Assembly: GCA_022376925.1 (NCBI GenBank)
Contig: JAIOJX010000004.1
Location: 1,674,001-1,738,000 of the forward strand
Source: Tragulus kanchil
Lineage: Eukaryota; Chordata; Mammalia; Artiodactyla; Tragulidae
DNA: 64,000 nucleotides
Direction: 5' to 3'
The position numbers were made by a program, and so were the translations under genes. The notes beneath the pieces were generated by a model. That model was given only the letters and a program-made list of their open reading frames with translations. It made no database searches and had not been told where the DNA came from. This document shows positions 21,482 through 34,261 of the stretch, one piece after another; the first letter of the stretch is position 1, and each line of letters starts with the position of its first letter.

Positions 21482-23370
21482 GCATGCTGGTACCCAAACA
21501 AAGCAACTCCAGTGGTAGAAAGTGTAATTCTCTGCATGTTTGTCCAGCCTAAATGATAGGAGGTGAGGGTGGGGAAGGAGTCCTGAACACTTTGACCCAG
21601 AAGAAACTGCATCACAGCAGCTATAGCTCATGCTTATACATCATCCTGAAGGAAAGATCAAGCCTGCTTACTACCTATTGGGGAGGGATCTGATTTTGTG
21701 AAAACCTATAGACAGTATTTAAGCCGACAAATTCCCCAAGGGGGAAAAAAAATGTGATTTCCTGAAACAGACCAAATTAAATCCACATTAAGAAAAATAA
21801 AGTGCCTCTTCTCTCTAAGGATATAGTCCTATTGAAAATACTTCTGATTTTTGTTATGACAGAGTACTTTATTCCACAACTGAAAATCTCTGACAGGGTT
21901 TAAGTGATTTAGTCAGTTCAGTTTCCTTGAGTAGAGTGATGAGTGGGCATTTGTCTTACATGTATGATTAATGTCTCACTAAAGACTTATGGCTAAGTGT
22001 GTAGACCAAGAAGGAAAATCTAATCCTTCAATTTCCTGTTAAAGCACTGCAAGGGATAAAAGGAGGAACTGGATGAGCCCAAGCTGAAAGTCATGCTGGC
22101 AAATGGTACTTTCAGCAACAAGATCTAGTCTAAGAAATAAACATTACAGTTGCTACCAAAGGTAGGTTTCCATCATCTTTGTTGATCAGATGTGTATGCT
22201 TGGGCCACAAAAGACTCAGTCGAGAGCAACAGTGCAGAATGCCTTAGAAGCTGCTGACAACTAGGGCGGAAGGGAGAATTTTGATTTATTTCTTGCTGGC
22301 ATTGGTTCTCTTGAGGCTGCAATCCTAAACACAAAGTATCAGAAGCAAGTATTTGTTCTGCTGGAGAGACCTGCGGAAGATCCAGGAGCCTGGAACGTGG
22401 GGTGCTCCATTTCGGGTCCTTACCATTTAGAAACTAGGTGACTGTAACTATGGACAAGTCATTTTACCTCTGTGCACTAGCTGGAAAACAGCACAGTTCA
22501 CTGAGAACTGGAGGGTGGTCTAATAGTTTGCAAACTTGGAAGACGGGGGATTGACAGAAGTGAGTTCCTAAATCCAGCTCCTCTGGATTAGGTGCCCAGA
22601 GAAAGAAACACGGGCTCCAGGTTACAAGAGAGCAACTTCTGCCTGCCAGATTATTCTAGCTCCCTGCCTCTTACTCATAGATTTTACAAAAGTTTAAAGG
22701 AAACCCAGTATAATTCGTTTGACAATAGTTACTGTAGTAAGGAACTATTTCAAGTTGTGGCCATGTCCTGCCCTCTAGCGGTCTAGAAGTTGTAATGCTT
22801 CATCATTAAACTTTTTGAACTTCATGACAATTTCTAATGGTTGGGTGATCTCTGTTGTTACGTTAGTCATGTCTTAGGATAGGGAACTAAATGGGACTTT
22901 AAAATTCATCCAGTCTGTTCCATTTCATAACTTAATCCTTCCAAAATTATACTCAGTTCTTGCTCCAGCACCCAACTTCCATGTAAAGATAGCAGAGTAA
23001 AACAAGATCATAGAAACTTCTTCCCACATCGGATGAAATCTTATTTCTTTACAGCCAAGTCAGCAGTGACAAGAGAGGAAACGGGTAGCCCTTGAGACAG
23101 GACAACTCCTAAGGACACGCCCAGCTCCCCAAAAGAGAGTCAGTCACAAAGCACTGTGATTCAAAGTGACGTTGTCTAACCGAAAAGTAAATAAAAAGTG
23201 GCACTCATCTCTTAAACCATCCTGTGAAGGATGGAAAACAATCTGGTCCCAGGTAAAGTGGGAAAGGTGTTGAGAATTTGTCTACTCCATTTCAGAAAAG
23301 TTAAAAGCAAAATTACTTACTGTTAAACATGAGGAAAGTGAAAAGCATTAGTACAGAAATGACACAAATC
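21482..23370. other. Single-copy sequence with one MIR-like fragment
   Basis: About 1.9 kb between the L1 and the next repeat-rich block. The only recognisable element is a short plus-strand MIR core at about 22430-22490 (GGTGACTGTAACTATGGACA, AGTCATTTTACCTCTGTGCA). No coding exon with supporting splice context is visible. Confidence 0.45.
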
Positions 23371-23374
23371 TACT

Positions 23375-24065
23375 ACAATGAAGATGAGTAATATATCAGG
23401 CAGAGATTTTAAAAAAAAAATTCTTAGGAAGAAAATAAAAGCCAAAGGAGAAATGCTGATTCCCTTTCAGTGCTTCACTAGAAAGAAGAATTCATTGAAA
23501 TATGAATTCAGTAACACAAGACCTGAAAGAAAAATCAGAAAACAATTTTTGACTAAGATGGAAGAAGAGCTGGTAGAGCTAAGAATCAATAGAGAAATGA
23601 AATACCATTGTTATAGATTTACTAAGTTATAATGGTAAAAAAAGAAACATGGAGCTGAAAAATGTCACATAGAGTCAGCTCGGTATAATCAAAGAAAGTG
23701 TAGAGTGAAAAATTGTGACTAAAGGAAAGGCGAAAGGTACATAGAGAAAAAGAATCATCCAACATGAAGACAATTTGCATCCTTAGAGTATAAAGATAAA
23801 CAAAAATGAATTCAAAGATATAATCCAGAAAGAATTTCCTGAAAGGAAGAACTGTATTCACAGATAAGAAGGGCAGCTCTTAGGTCAAGGAAATTTGATA
23901 GAGAATAATCAAAATTGAGATCTTACCTGGCTATATTATTAAATGCTAAAGATAAAGGAAAAAATCCATCAGATATTCAGGGAGACAAAGGCAAAGTTTT
24001 CTTACTGTTTTATCACATTGCTTTCAAAGAATTATATTACTGTACAGCTTGCCCCTCTCTCTCTC
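23375..24065 (+). mobile_element. Possible old L1/HAL1-type relic
   Basis: A-rich plus-strand bias, with short frames such as 23378-23632 rich in Lys/Arg/Glu, and phrases like GATATTCAGGGAGACAAAGG. These resemble decayed ORF1-type or HAL1 sequence. The evidence is compositional and weak; it could equally be unannotated single-copy DNA. Confidence 0.3.
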
Positions 24066-24116
24066 GTAATCGGAAAAGCAGCATTATGAGCCTACCATCC
24101 CAAGTAAGTGGTTTTT

Positions 24117-24399
24117 TGGTTTTTTTTTCCCTAAATTTTGGCCTCTTTTATTGGCTTATTTATTTATTTATTTTCATCCATCTTTATTCTTTGGCCTGTG
24201 TAGGCCTCCCATTGCAGTGGCCTCTCTCGTTGCAGAGTACAAGCTCTGGGCACATGCGCTCCAGAGCACTAGCTCGTAATTGGACACACCAGTCCAGCTA
24301 CCCAGCAGCACATGAAATCTTGCCAGGCCAGGGATCGAACCGGCGCCCCTTGCACTGCAAGGCAGACTCTCTACCCACTGGACCACCAGGGAATCCCCC
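24117..24399 (-). mobile_element. CHR-2-like tRNA-derived SINE with target-site duplication
   Basis: Full minus-strand SINE: on its own strand it begins GGGGATTCCCTGGTGGTCCA, has box-B-like GGTTCGATCCC, and ends at an A-rich/AAAT tail (plus-strand 24117-24172). Target-site duplications GTAAGTGGTTTTT lie at 24104-24116 and 24402-24414. Only 3' variants differ from the copies at 14.4, 27.2, 40.8, 44.9 and 53.0 kb. Confidence 0.92.
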
Positions 24400-25072
24400 A
24401 GGTAAGTGGTTTTTAAAGAACTGTTTACAATGTTTCTAATACTGCATTATGAATATGACTGGAATACTGTATGCCATAAATATTTTATAGCATTATACGT
24501 CAGTGTATAAGCTAGGCTACCATAAAGCAATCTTATTGCTACTTTTTTGTTATCAATTCACTGATCATTATACTTGTAAATAAATGTGCATTTCTTTTTC
24601 ATATTATCTTTTCATTTTTGATGTCTAGTCTTATTAATACATATAATATCTATAGTGTTTTGTGTCACATGAGACAATGTAGGTACTGGCAGACAATTCA
24701 TCTTGTAAACAGATGATGCAAACTTATGGTAAGTACAGTACTGATAAAAAATACAGTATGGTAAATATATTCTTTCTCCTTATGATTTTCTTAATAACGT
24801 TTTCTTTTCTCTAGCTTGTTTTGTTGTAAGAATATGTTAATAAACTATTGATGCAACCAGTAAGGCTTCTAGTCAACAGTAGACTATCAGTAGTTAAGTT
24901 TTGGGGGAGTCAAAAATATGTGAAGATTTTCAGCTCCACAGTGATCAGCACCCTATACCTCCACATTGTTCAAGAACCAATTGTAATCCCAGCTGAATAA
25001 GAGTTGAAAAATAATAAAGAACTCATGAGTGAAAAACCTATGAAAAAGAAAGCCACTGTGAAATTCTGCTAA

Positions 25073-25410
25073 AGCCTAATACTTTTGTCCACCCAAGATT
25101 CAAATGTTGAAATCCTATTGCCCAAGGTGATTGTATTAGAAGACAGGACATTTGGGAGATTAGGTCATGAGGGTGGAGCTCTCGTGAATGGGATTCATCG
25201 CTTATAAAAGACGCCCCAGAGTGATCCTTTGCCCCTTCCACTATGTGTGGATATAGCAAAAAGATGGCCATATAGGAAGTGGGCCCTCATTAGGCACCAA
25301 ATGAAGTCACCATCTTGGATTTCATAGCCTTCAGAATTGTTATAAGTGAATACCTGTTGTCTCTAAGCCAGCCAGCTTTGGATATTATAACAGACCAAAT
25401 TACTAAGATA
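25073..25410 (+). mobile_element. MaLR solo LTR (MLT1/MST-like), first copy
   Basis: Ancient ERVL-MaLR long terminal repeat. Visible order: CAAATGTTGAAATCCTATTG, CCCAAGGTGATTGTATTAGA, AGGTCATGAGGGTGGAGCTC, TTATAAAAGACGCCCCAGAG, TGCCCCTTCCACTATGTGTG, and the 3' block with TCTAAGCCAGCCAGC and TATTATAACAGACC. No internal retroviral sequence is attached, so it is a solo LTR and a relic without coding capacity. Confidence 0.85.
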
Positions 25411-25574
25411 AACATCAAGTTTACTTAATTTCCTAGCTAAAGCTAATCACGTGCGGACATGAAGAAAGTATAAAAGAATATACATAAGCCTTAATAAAGT
25501 GAAAATATTGTAAGAAAAATTTGGAAAAGTAACGCAGAAGGAGAGTAAGCACAGTATTTCTCTTTAGTAGTAGG

Positions 25575-25712
25575 GGTTTAGCCAACTACAGCCTTGGGCC
25601 AAACCCAGCCCACCACTTACTAATAGATAAAAATTTATTGGAATACTGTCACACTCAGTCATAAAGGATTGTCTCCAACTGCTTTCTTGCTATAATGGCA
25701 GAGTAGAATGGT
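25575..25712. mobile_element. hAT-type DNA transposon relic (tentative)
   Basis: Pattern GCCAACTACAGCCTTGGGCC, AAACCCAGCCCACC, AAAATTTATTGGAATACTGT and CTGCTTTCTTGCTATAATGG matches a common old mammalian hAT-Charlie-like element; the subfamily is not resolved. Duplicates occur at about 26662-26799 and 27880-28017. Confidence 0.45.
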
Positions 25713-26159
25713 TATGTTGTTATTGTTTAGCCTTTAAGTCATGCCTGATTCTTTTGCAGCCCCATGAACTGTACTGGCAGACAATTCATCTTGTAAACAG
25801 ATGATGCAAACTTATGGTAAGTACAGTACTGATAAAAAATACAGTATGGTAAATATATTCTTTCTCCTTATGATTTTCTTAATAACGTTTTCTTTTCTCT
25901 AGCTTGTTTTGTTGTAAGAATATGTTAATAAACTATTGATGCAACCAGTAAGGCTTCTAGTCAACAGTAGACTATCAGTAGTTAAGTTTTGGGGGAGTCA
26001 AAAATATGTGAAGATTTTCAGCTCCACAGTGATCAGCACCCTATACCTCCACATTGTTCAAGAACCAATTGTAATCCCAGCTGAATAAGAGTTGAAAAAT
26101 AATAAAGAACTCATGAGTGAAAAACCTATGAAAAAGAAAGCCACTGTGAAATTCTGCTA

Positions 26160-26497
26160 AAGCCTAATACTTTTGTCCACCCAAGATTCAAATGTTGAAA
26201 TCCTATTGCCCAAGGTGATTGTATTAGAAGACAGGACATTTGGGAGATTAGGTCATGAGGGTGGAGCTCTCGTGAATGGGATTCATCGCTTATAAAAGAC
26301 GCCCCAGAGTGATCCTTTGCCCCTTCCACTATGTGTGGATATAGCAAAAAGATGGCCATATAGGAAGTGGGCCCTCATTAGGCACCAAATGAAGTCACCA
26401 TCTTGGATTTCATAGCCTTCAGAATTGTTATAAGTGAATACCTGTTGTCTCTAAGCCAGCCAGCTTTGGATATTATAACAGACCAAATTACTAAGAT
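26160..26497 (+). mobile_element. MaLR solo LTR, second copy from duplication 7
   Basis: Duplicate of 25073-25410 created by tandem duplication 7; not an independent LTR. Confidence 0.83.
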
Positions 26498-26803
26498 AAA
26501 CATCAAGTTTACTTAATTTCCTAGCTAAAGCTAATCACGTCGGACATGAAGAAAGTATAAAAGAATATACATAAGCCTTAATAAAGTGAAAATATTGTAA
26601 GAAAAATTTGGAAAAGTAACGCAGAAGGAGAGTAAGCACAGTATTTCTCTTTAGTAGTAGGGGTTTAGCCAACTACAGCCTTGGGCCAAACCCAGCCCAC
26701 CACTTACTAATAGATAAAAATTTATTGGAATACTGTCACACTCAGTCATAAAGGATTGTCTCCAACTGCTTTCTTGCTATAATGGCAGAGTAGAATGGTT
26801 ATG

Positions 26804-26998
26804 TTGTTATTGTTTAGCCTTTAAGTCATGCCTGATTCTTTTGCAGCCCCATGAACTGTACCTTACCAGGATCCTCTGCCCAGGGGATTTCCCAGGCAAG
26901 AATACCAGCGTGGGCTGCCATTTCTTTCTCCAGGAGATCTTTCTGGATCAGGGATCGAACCTGTGACTCCTGTATTAGGAGGTTGTTTTATAACACAG
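26804..26998 (-). mobile_element. BOV-A2 SINE followed by microsatellite
   Basis: Minus-strand BOV-A2/Bov-tA (plus-strand cues TTTAAGTCATGCCTGATTCT, CCAGGCAAGAATACCAGCGT, GGATCAGGGATCGAACCTGT). A first fragment at 25717-25770 is cut by duplication 7, and a further copy lies at 28022-28217. A long compound microsatellite abuts it. Confidence 0.88.
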
Positions 26999-26999
26999 A

Positions 27000-27105
<106 letters not shown>

Positions 27106-27208
27106 TACATGAATACATCCATATAGCTATAAATGAAATATGTAACTTTTAAAGTGACTATGTCTTTCAAAATGTTATAGCAATTGTTTTAAATGTGGAG
27201 GGATCATT

Positions 27209-27523
27209 TTTTTTTTTTTTTTTTTTTGAGCGGGGGTCGGGTTGGGGAGGGAGGGGAGCGGGCAGGCCACTTCTATTGGTCTTTCATTTCTCCATTTTCA
27301 TCCGTCTTTGTTCTTTGGCTCCTGTGGGCCTCCCATCGCGGTGGGGTCTGTCGTTGCAGAGCGCCAGCTCTGGGCGCATGCGCTCCAGAGCTCCGGCTCG
27401 GTGATTGGACACATGGGTCTAGCCGCTCCGCGGCACGTGGGATCTTCCCAGGCCAGGGATTGAACCAGCGCCCCTTGCATTGCAAGGCGGTGTCCTTACC
27501 CACTGGACCACCAGGGGAAGCCC
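27209..27523 (-). mobile_element. CHR-2-like SINE with G-rich 3' tail and target-site duplication
   Basis: Minus-strand SINE core at 27264-27523 with box-B-like sequence near 27460 and many retained CpGs, suggesting youth. On the plus strand a 21-T run (27208-27228) and a G-rich block (27229-27263) represent the SINE's A-tail and 3' end. Target-site duplication AGGGATCATT at 27199-27208 and 27524-27533. Duplicated at 28429-28743 by tandem duplication 8. Confidence 0.93.
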
Positions 27524-28217
27524 AGGGATCATTATTAAGGACATTTTTATCCAACTTGTATATCTCTATACATGCACATGTCTAAAATAATGTTCATTGA
27601 ATGTTAATTCTTGTTACCTCTAAGTGGTAAGATCTGGAGTAATTTCCTGCTGTTTTCTGTTTGTGCATTTTGTAATGAGCATGTACAACTAAAAACCAAC
27701 CAGTAAAGTGATTAATTACTCCAGCTCCTAACCCAGCTTTACTGAAAAGGTTGAACCTGCTGATTGGTAGCTTCTTCACCCTCTCCTTCTCTTCACTTCA
27801 ATTTAATGATTGATAGTAGAAAAATTTGGAAAAGTAACGCAGAAGGAGAGTAAGCACAGTATTTCTCTTTAGTAGTATGGGATTAGCCAACTACAGCCTT
27901 GGGCCAAACCCAGCCCACCACTTACTAATAGATAAAAATTTATTGGAATACTGTCACACTCAGTCATAAAGGATTGTCTCCAACTGCTTTCTTGCTATAA
28001 TGGCAGAGTAGAATGGTTATGTTGTTATTGTTTAGCCTTTAAGTCATGCCTGATTCTTTTGCAGCCCCATGAACTGTACCTTACCAGGATCCTCTGCCCA
28101 GGGGATTTCCCAGGCAAGAATACCAGCGTGGGCTGCCATTTCTTTCTCCAGGAGATCTTTCTGGATCAGGGATCGAACCTGTGACTCCTGTATTAGGAGG
28201 TTGTTTTATAACACAGA

Positions 28218-28325
<108 letters not shown>

Positions 28326-28428
28326 TACATGAATACATCCATATAGCTATAAATGAAATATGTAACTTTTAAAGTGACTATGTCTTTCAAAATGTTATAG
28401 CAATTGTTTTAAATGTGGAGGGATCATT

Positions 28429-28743
28429 TTTTTTTTTTTTTTTTTTTGAGCGGGGGTCGGGTTGGGGAGGGAGGGGAGCGGGCAGGCCACTTCTATTGGT
28501 CTTTCATTTCTCCATTTTCATCCGTCTTTGTTCTTTGGCTCCTGTGGGCCTCCCATCGCGGTGGGGTCTGTCGTTGCAGAGCGCCAGCTCTGGGCGCATG
28601 CGCTCCAGAGCTCCGGCTCGGTGATTGGACACATGGGTCTAGCCGCTCCGCGGCACGTGGGATCTTCCCAGGCCAGGGATTGAACCAGCGCCCCTTGCAT
28701 TGCAAGGCGGTGTCCTTACCCACTGGACCACCAGGGGAAGCCC
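28429..28743 (-). mobile_element. CHR-2-like SINE with G-rich tail, second copy from duplication 8
   Basis: Same insertion as 27209-27523, with the same flanking AGGGATCATT repeats (28419-28428 and 28744-28753); a duplicate, not a new event. Confidence 0.92.
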
Positions 28744-29342
28744 AGGGATCATTATTAAGGACATTTTTATCCAACTTGTATATCTCTATACATGCACATG
28801 TCTAAAATAATGTTCATTGAATGTTAATTCTTGTTACCTCTAAGTGGTAAGATCTGGAGTAATTTCCTGCTGTTTTCTGTTTGTGCATTTTGTAATGAGC
28901 ATGTACAACTAAAAACCAACCAGTAAAGTGATTAATTACTCCAGCTCCTAACCCAGCTTTACTGAAAAGGTTGAACCTGCTGATTGGTAGCTTCTTCACC
29001 CTCTCCTTCTCTTCACTTCATATGATTATTCTGGAAATGTGATTGGAAAATTTCATCATCAACAGCAAGGAGACTCCTTTCTTCACTGCCTAGAGGATCT
29101 GCCTCCAAATCAAATGTGGATGAAAGTGTACTTGGAACAGCAGAGGGCACCCTTTTCCGCTTTTATGAGACTATACCGAATGTTCTAGCTTTCACAGTCA
29201 ATAATTGCCTGGCCACACCTTTTAGAAGTGGTGCCAGTGGCAGTCACTGAACACCTCGGGGACTCAGCTACGCTGCCCTCCCACTCCTGCCCACTGCAAA
29301 CCCATCTTCCACACTGCAAAGCAGACCAGGCCACTGTGCTAG

Positions 29343-31492
29343 CAGTGACCCTTCTGTGACTTCCTGCTGTACTCAGAGTCAGTCTCACACACCCAAATCA
29401 GGGCTGACCAGACCCCACTTCATTCCACTCAGGCCAGGTCTTGCACCACCACATCATCCACTCTGTTCTAGCACACTGGCATTTGCTCAATACCTAGAAC
29501 ACATGAAGCTCTTTCCCACCTATGAGCCTTCAAAATTTGCTGTTTCTGCTGATAGGCTGTTTCCTCTCTTGAGCTCATTTGCAATAAAGGAATCCTTCTG
29601 AGTGTTTAAACTTGGTTAGCTGTCACATCCTCAGAGAGACCCTCCCTGATGACCCTTTATTTTCTATCGCTGCATTGTGTATGTGGTCTTACATGTACTT
29701 ATCACTATCTGTAATTCTTTTATTTGCTTAGTTATTTTTTGCCCATCTCCCACAAGAGCCTAATTTCCATGAAACCATGAATCTGTGTGTCTACTTGGTC
29801 ATTATATCTTTAGCAGCTAGACAGGCTTTGGCAATTAATAAGTTCCCAGAAAGTATTTGTTGAATTAATGAATTAGTGGATTTACAAAATATGTGTATTG
29901 ACTGCTCCCTCAAGGCTATTACAAAAAGATATAGCATAAAGGCCCTTGTAATGGGCTGAATTGTGTACTCCAAAATTGATATGCTGAATATGTACTTTGT
30001 AGTTCATATATATATATATATATTTCCTTCTTACCAGACCAATGGAAATGCTACAGAAATACTAACTCAACTTCCATTTCACTTCTTTTCACCTGTTCAT
30101 TCTACCAACACTGCCTACCTTCATCTTACCTATGAATAGGTAAGGACTAAAAAGAAAGGGACTAAGGGAAAGGAACAAACTTTCTTCCACAGTCCTAATT
30201 TTCAGCCTAAATGTTATCTAATGCACAGAAGTAACATGAATAAGATAGGATACAGTGGGGATCCGTGATCACTTGTGTTTCTTAGAATGCCACTGTTTTT
30301 CGTGTTTTCAAAGCAAGTTCTGATTTGTACAAAAGCATGGCTCCTCAGCAGTAAATATAGCACACTTGTCTGTGTACTCACATGAATCTTACTGAATTTC
30401 CAGCCGCTGCCCCCCCCATGCATCCACTTGTTCAGTGACCCTTCTGTGACTTCCTGCTGTACTCAGAGTCAGTCTCACACACCCAAATCAGGGCTGACCA
30501 GACCCCACTTCATTCCACTCAGGCCAGGTCTTGCACCACCACATCATCCACTCTGTTCTAGCACACTGGCATTTGCTCAATACCTAGAACACATGAAGCT
30601 CTTTCCCACCTATGAGCCTTCAAAATTTGCTGTTTCTGCTGATAGGCTGTTTCCTCTCTTGAGCTCATTTGCAATAAAGGAATCCTTCTGAGTGTTTAAA
30701 CTTGGTTAGCTGTCACATCCTCAGAGAGACCCTCCCTGATGACCCTTTATTTTCTATCGCTGCATTGTGTATGTGGTCTTACATGTACTTATCACTATCT
30801 GTAATTCTTTTATTTGCTTAGTTATTTTTTGCCCATCTCCCACAAGAGCCTAATTTCCATGAAACCATGAATCTGTGTGTCTACTTGGTCATTATATCTT
30901 TAGCAGCTAGACAGGCTTTGGCAATTAATAAGTTCCCAGAAAGTATTTGTTGAATTAATGAATTAGTGGATTTACAAAATATGTGTATTGACTGCTCCCT
31001 CAAGGCTATTACAAAAAGATATAGCATAAAGGCCCTTGTAATGGGCTGAATTGTGTACTCCAAAATTGATATGCTGAATATGTACTTTGTAGTTCATATA
31101 TATATATATATATTTCCTTCTTACCAGACCAATGGAAATGCTACAGAAATACTAACTCAACTTCCATTTCACTTCTTTTCACCTGTTCATTCTACCAACA
31201 CTGCCTACCTTCATCTTACCTATGAATAGGTAAGGACTAAAAAGAAAGGGACTAAGGGAAAGGAACAAACTTTCTTCCACAGTCCTAATTTTCAGCCTAA
31301 ATGTTATCTAATGCACAGAAGTAACATGAATAAGATAGGATACAGTGGGGATCCGTGATCACTTGTGTTTCTTAGAATGCCACTGTTTTTCGTGTTTTCA
31401 AAGCAAGTTCTGATTTGTACAAAAGCATGGCTCCTCAGCAGTAAATATAGCACACTTGTCTGTGTACTCACATGAATCTTACTGAATTTCCA
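29343..31492. repeat. Tandem duplication 9 (spacing 1090 bp, ~30-bp spacer)
   Basis: 29343-30402 recurs at 30433-31492. The spacer 30403-30432 (GCCGCTGCCCCCCCCATG...) looks like a distorted read of the sequence that truly follows (CATGCATCATGGG). Confidence 0.95.
29380..29880 (+). mobile_element. L2 LINE 3' end
   Basis: Recognisable L2 3' sequence: CCAGGTCTTGCACC, CTTTCCCACCTATGAGCC, GTCACATCCTCAGAGAGACC, CTCCCTGATGACC, TGTACTTATCACTATCTGTA, then TATTTGTTGAATTAATGAAT at the 3' terminus. Its second copy is at about 30470-30970. Pre-eutherian relic. Confidence 0.8.
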
Positions 31493-31825
31493 TGCATCAT
31501 GGGTGTAGCTGAATTCTGTTCATGGGACACCATGAGTGTTATATGCAAATGGGGCTTCAAGGATCAGCAGTGGGCATGTATATTACATATGTATCTCCTC
31601 TGCTTACAGGCTTGTTTCATCATCTCACTGGACTTTACCTACAAAACACAAGTTCAAAGATAAAAAGAACTTATTAAGAATTGCAAGATAGCCACAACAG
31701 AACATTAAACTAAACGCAAGACCCGGTGACTATGGGTCCCTGTGCAAGTGACTATACAGATAGCAAACACTTGAAGCCAGCCCTGAAAAGGAAGGGAAGC
31801 CATCACTCAAGAGTAAAGAAAGAAA
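31493..31825. other. Single-copy flank of the full-length L1, nothing recognised
   Basis: About 330 bp between the L2 duplicate and the L1 5' end. The final bases GAGTAAAGAAA (31811-31821) are the candidate left target-site duplication of the L1. Confidence 0.5.
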
Positions 31826-32033
31826 AGACCAAGATGGTGGAGTAGAAGGACATGCACTCATCTGCTCCTGGGAGAACACCAGAATTGCAACTAGCTGCTG
31901 AAAAACTATTGACAGGAGGAGGTTGTATCTGACCACAAAAAAGATACCCCACATCCAAGAACAAAGGAGAAACTACAACAAAACGGTAGGAGGGGTGCAA
32001 TCACGCTTTTAAAAACAAAGCTGAAACCCATCA

Positions 32034-34163
32034 AAGAGATTGAGTGGGTGCAAGCACGCAAAACCTTTTACACACCAAGACCCAGGAAGGGAGAAGAGAC
32101 TGAGCCAGACCTGCCTTTAAGGGTCCAAGTGCCTCCTTGAGTTAGAAATGCCCTAGAGCAGTCCTTGGAAATAAAACATTGTGCTTTAAGTCCTCTGGAA
32201 GGAGGTTGCCACAAGCCAGATCATAGAGCTGCCTTGCAACGGAATCCAGGAGAAAGGAACAGTGACGCCACATGAGTCTGAACCAGACTTGCCTCTGAGT
32301 GTTCTGAAGTCTCCAGGGGTGATGGGGGTCAACAGTGGCCTGCCATGGGGTCAGGGACACTGCAGCAGTGGTCCTGACAGAGCATGTGGGAATAGGTCCT
32401 TTTGGAGAGGGTCACCATTACCCCTACCACAGTTTGGCCTCAGGTCAAACTACAGGGACAGAACAAAGTTTCACCCAGCAAAAAAGATAATTGGATTAAT
32501 GATCAAGAGCCTGACCTACCCCAGCCAGGGTGGGCCTTTCAGTGCTTGAACAGCTGGAACTAGAGGAAAAAAATAAATAAGTAAACCAGTAAAAGAGGTC
32601 TTCTGATAGGACCACTGCCAGAGGCAAGGGAAAGGGCACTGATAGTGCTGACAGTATGTTAGATAATATTTGCATGATATTTTAATTGCCATTTGTCAGG
32701 GGTACACCTTCTGTTTGTCATTTGTGTATATTTGTTTTAATACTACTTAATGCCATAACAAACCTGCTGTGGAATCTCCATTCCCTGACAGAGCATGAAG
32801 CCTAGGGGCTTCAGAGGGGGACACTGACCCATGATGCTTCACCACCAGAGAATGCCTAACACTAGAGAGCACTAAACAGCAAGAACTCTCACAAAGGCAA
32901 GCACTTGTATACAAGATCTGGCATTACCCAACCACCAACAGCACTCTGAGTAAGACACCTCATTCGAACAATAAACAAGACAAAATGCAAAACCAATCAT
33001 ATACAGATATAACTCAGGCCTACCCATCAGAGGAAAATTAAAAATAAAAATCACCTCATCCCACACCCTACAAGCCCAAAAACAATAAACAAAAAAACAA
33101 AAATGGGGCAAACACACCAAGAGATTGAGTGGGTGCAAGCACGCAAAACCTTTACACACCAAGACCCAGGAAGGAGAAGAGACTGAGCCAGACCTGCCTT
33201 TAAGGGTCCAAGTGCCTCCTTGAGTTAGAAATGCCCTAGAGCAGTCCTTGGAAATAAAACATTGTGCTTTAAGTCCTCTGGAAGGAGGTTGCCACAAGCC
33301 AGATCATAGAGCTGCCTTGCAACGGAATCCAGGAGAAAGGAACAGTGACGCCACATGAGTCTGAACCAGACTTGCCTCTGAGTGTTCTGAAGTCTCCAGG
33401 GGTGATGGGGGTCAACAGTGGCCTGCCATGGGGTCAGGGACACTGCAGCAGTGGTCCTGACAGAGCATGTGGGAATAGGTCCTTTTGGAGAGGGTCACCA
33501 TTACCCCTACCACAGTTTGGCCTCAGGTCAAACTACAGGGACAGAACAAAGTTTCACCCAGCAAAAAAGATAATTGGATTAATGATCAAGAGCCTGACCT
33601 ACCCCAGCCAGGGTGGGCCTTTCAGTGCTTGAACAGCTGGAACTAGAGGAAAAAAATAAATAAGTAAACCAGTAAAAGAGGTCTTCTGATAGGACCACTG
33701 CCAGAGGCAAGGGAAAGGGCACTGATAGTGCTGACAGTATGTTAGATAATATTTGCATGATATTTTAATTGCCATTTGTCAGGGGTACACCTTCTGTTTG
33801 TCATTTGTGTATATTTGTTTTAATACTACTTAATGCCATAACAAACCTGCTGTGGAATCTCCATTCCCTGACAGAGCATGAAGCCTAGGGGCTTCAGAGG
33901 GGGACACTGACCCATGATGCTTCACCACCAGAGAATGCCTAACACTAGAGAGCACTAAACAGCAAGAACTCTCACAAAGGCAAGCACTTGTATACAAGAT
34001 CTGGCATTACCCAACCACCAACAGCACTCTGAGTAAGACACCTCATTCGAACAATAAACAAGACAAAAATGCAAAACCAATCATATACAGATATAACTCA
34101 GGCCTACCCATCAGAGGAAAAAATTAAAAAATAAAAAATCACCTCATCCCACACCCTACAAGC
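32034..34163. repeat. Tandem duplication 10 (spacing about 1083-1088 bp), in L1 5' UTR
   Basis: 32034 to about 33075 recurs from 33119 to about 34163. Differences are almost all homopolymer lengths (ACCTTTTAC versus ACCTTTAC, GACAAAATGC versus GACAAAAATGC, and several longer A-runs near the end of copy two). Spacer 33076-33118 is A-rich with no match to the true continuation. Confidence 0.95.
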
Positions 34164-34261
34164 TTACACAAACCACTGGACCAACCCTATGTGTGCAGAA
34201 ACCAAAAGTAAGAAAGAATTCAACCTCAAAGCCTGGGAAAAGGGGACAAACACAGTCAGTT

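Larger units (their letters stand above)
24683..26857. repeat. Tandem duplication 7 (spacing 1087-1088 bp)
   Basis: 24683-25770 recurs at 25771-26857 with a shared GTAC at the junction. One base differs (CACGTGCGG versus CACGTCGG near 26540). The right boundary lies inside a minus-strand BOV-A2, which is complete only after the second copy. Confidence 0.95.

Noticed and set aside
24683..26512. Two tandem MaLR LTRs as the ends of a provirus
   Set aside because: The sequence between the LTRs is not retroviral; the second LTR is just the second copy of duplication 7, and flanking hAT-like and SINE sequence is repeated too.
32872..33297. 141-codon minus-strand frame
   Set aside because: It is antisense to L1 5' UTR sequence and crosses the junction of tandem duplication 10, so it would not exist in the collapsed locus.
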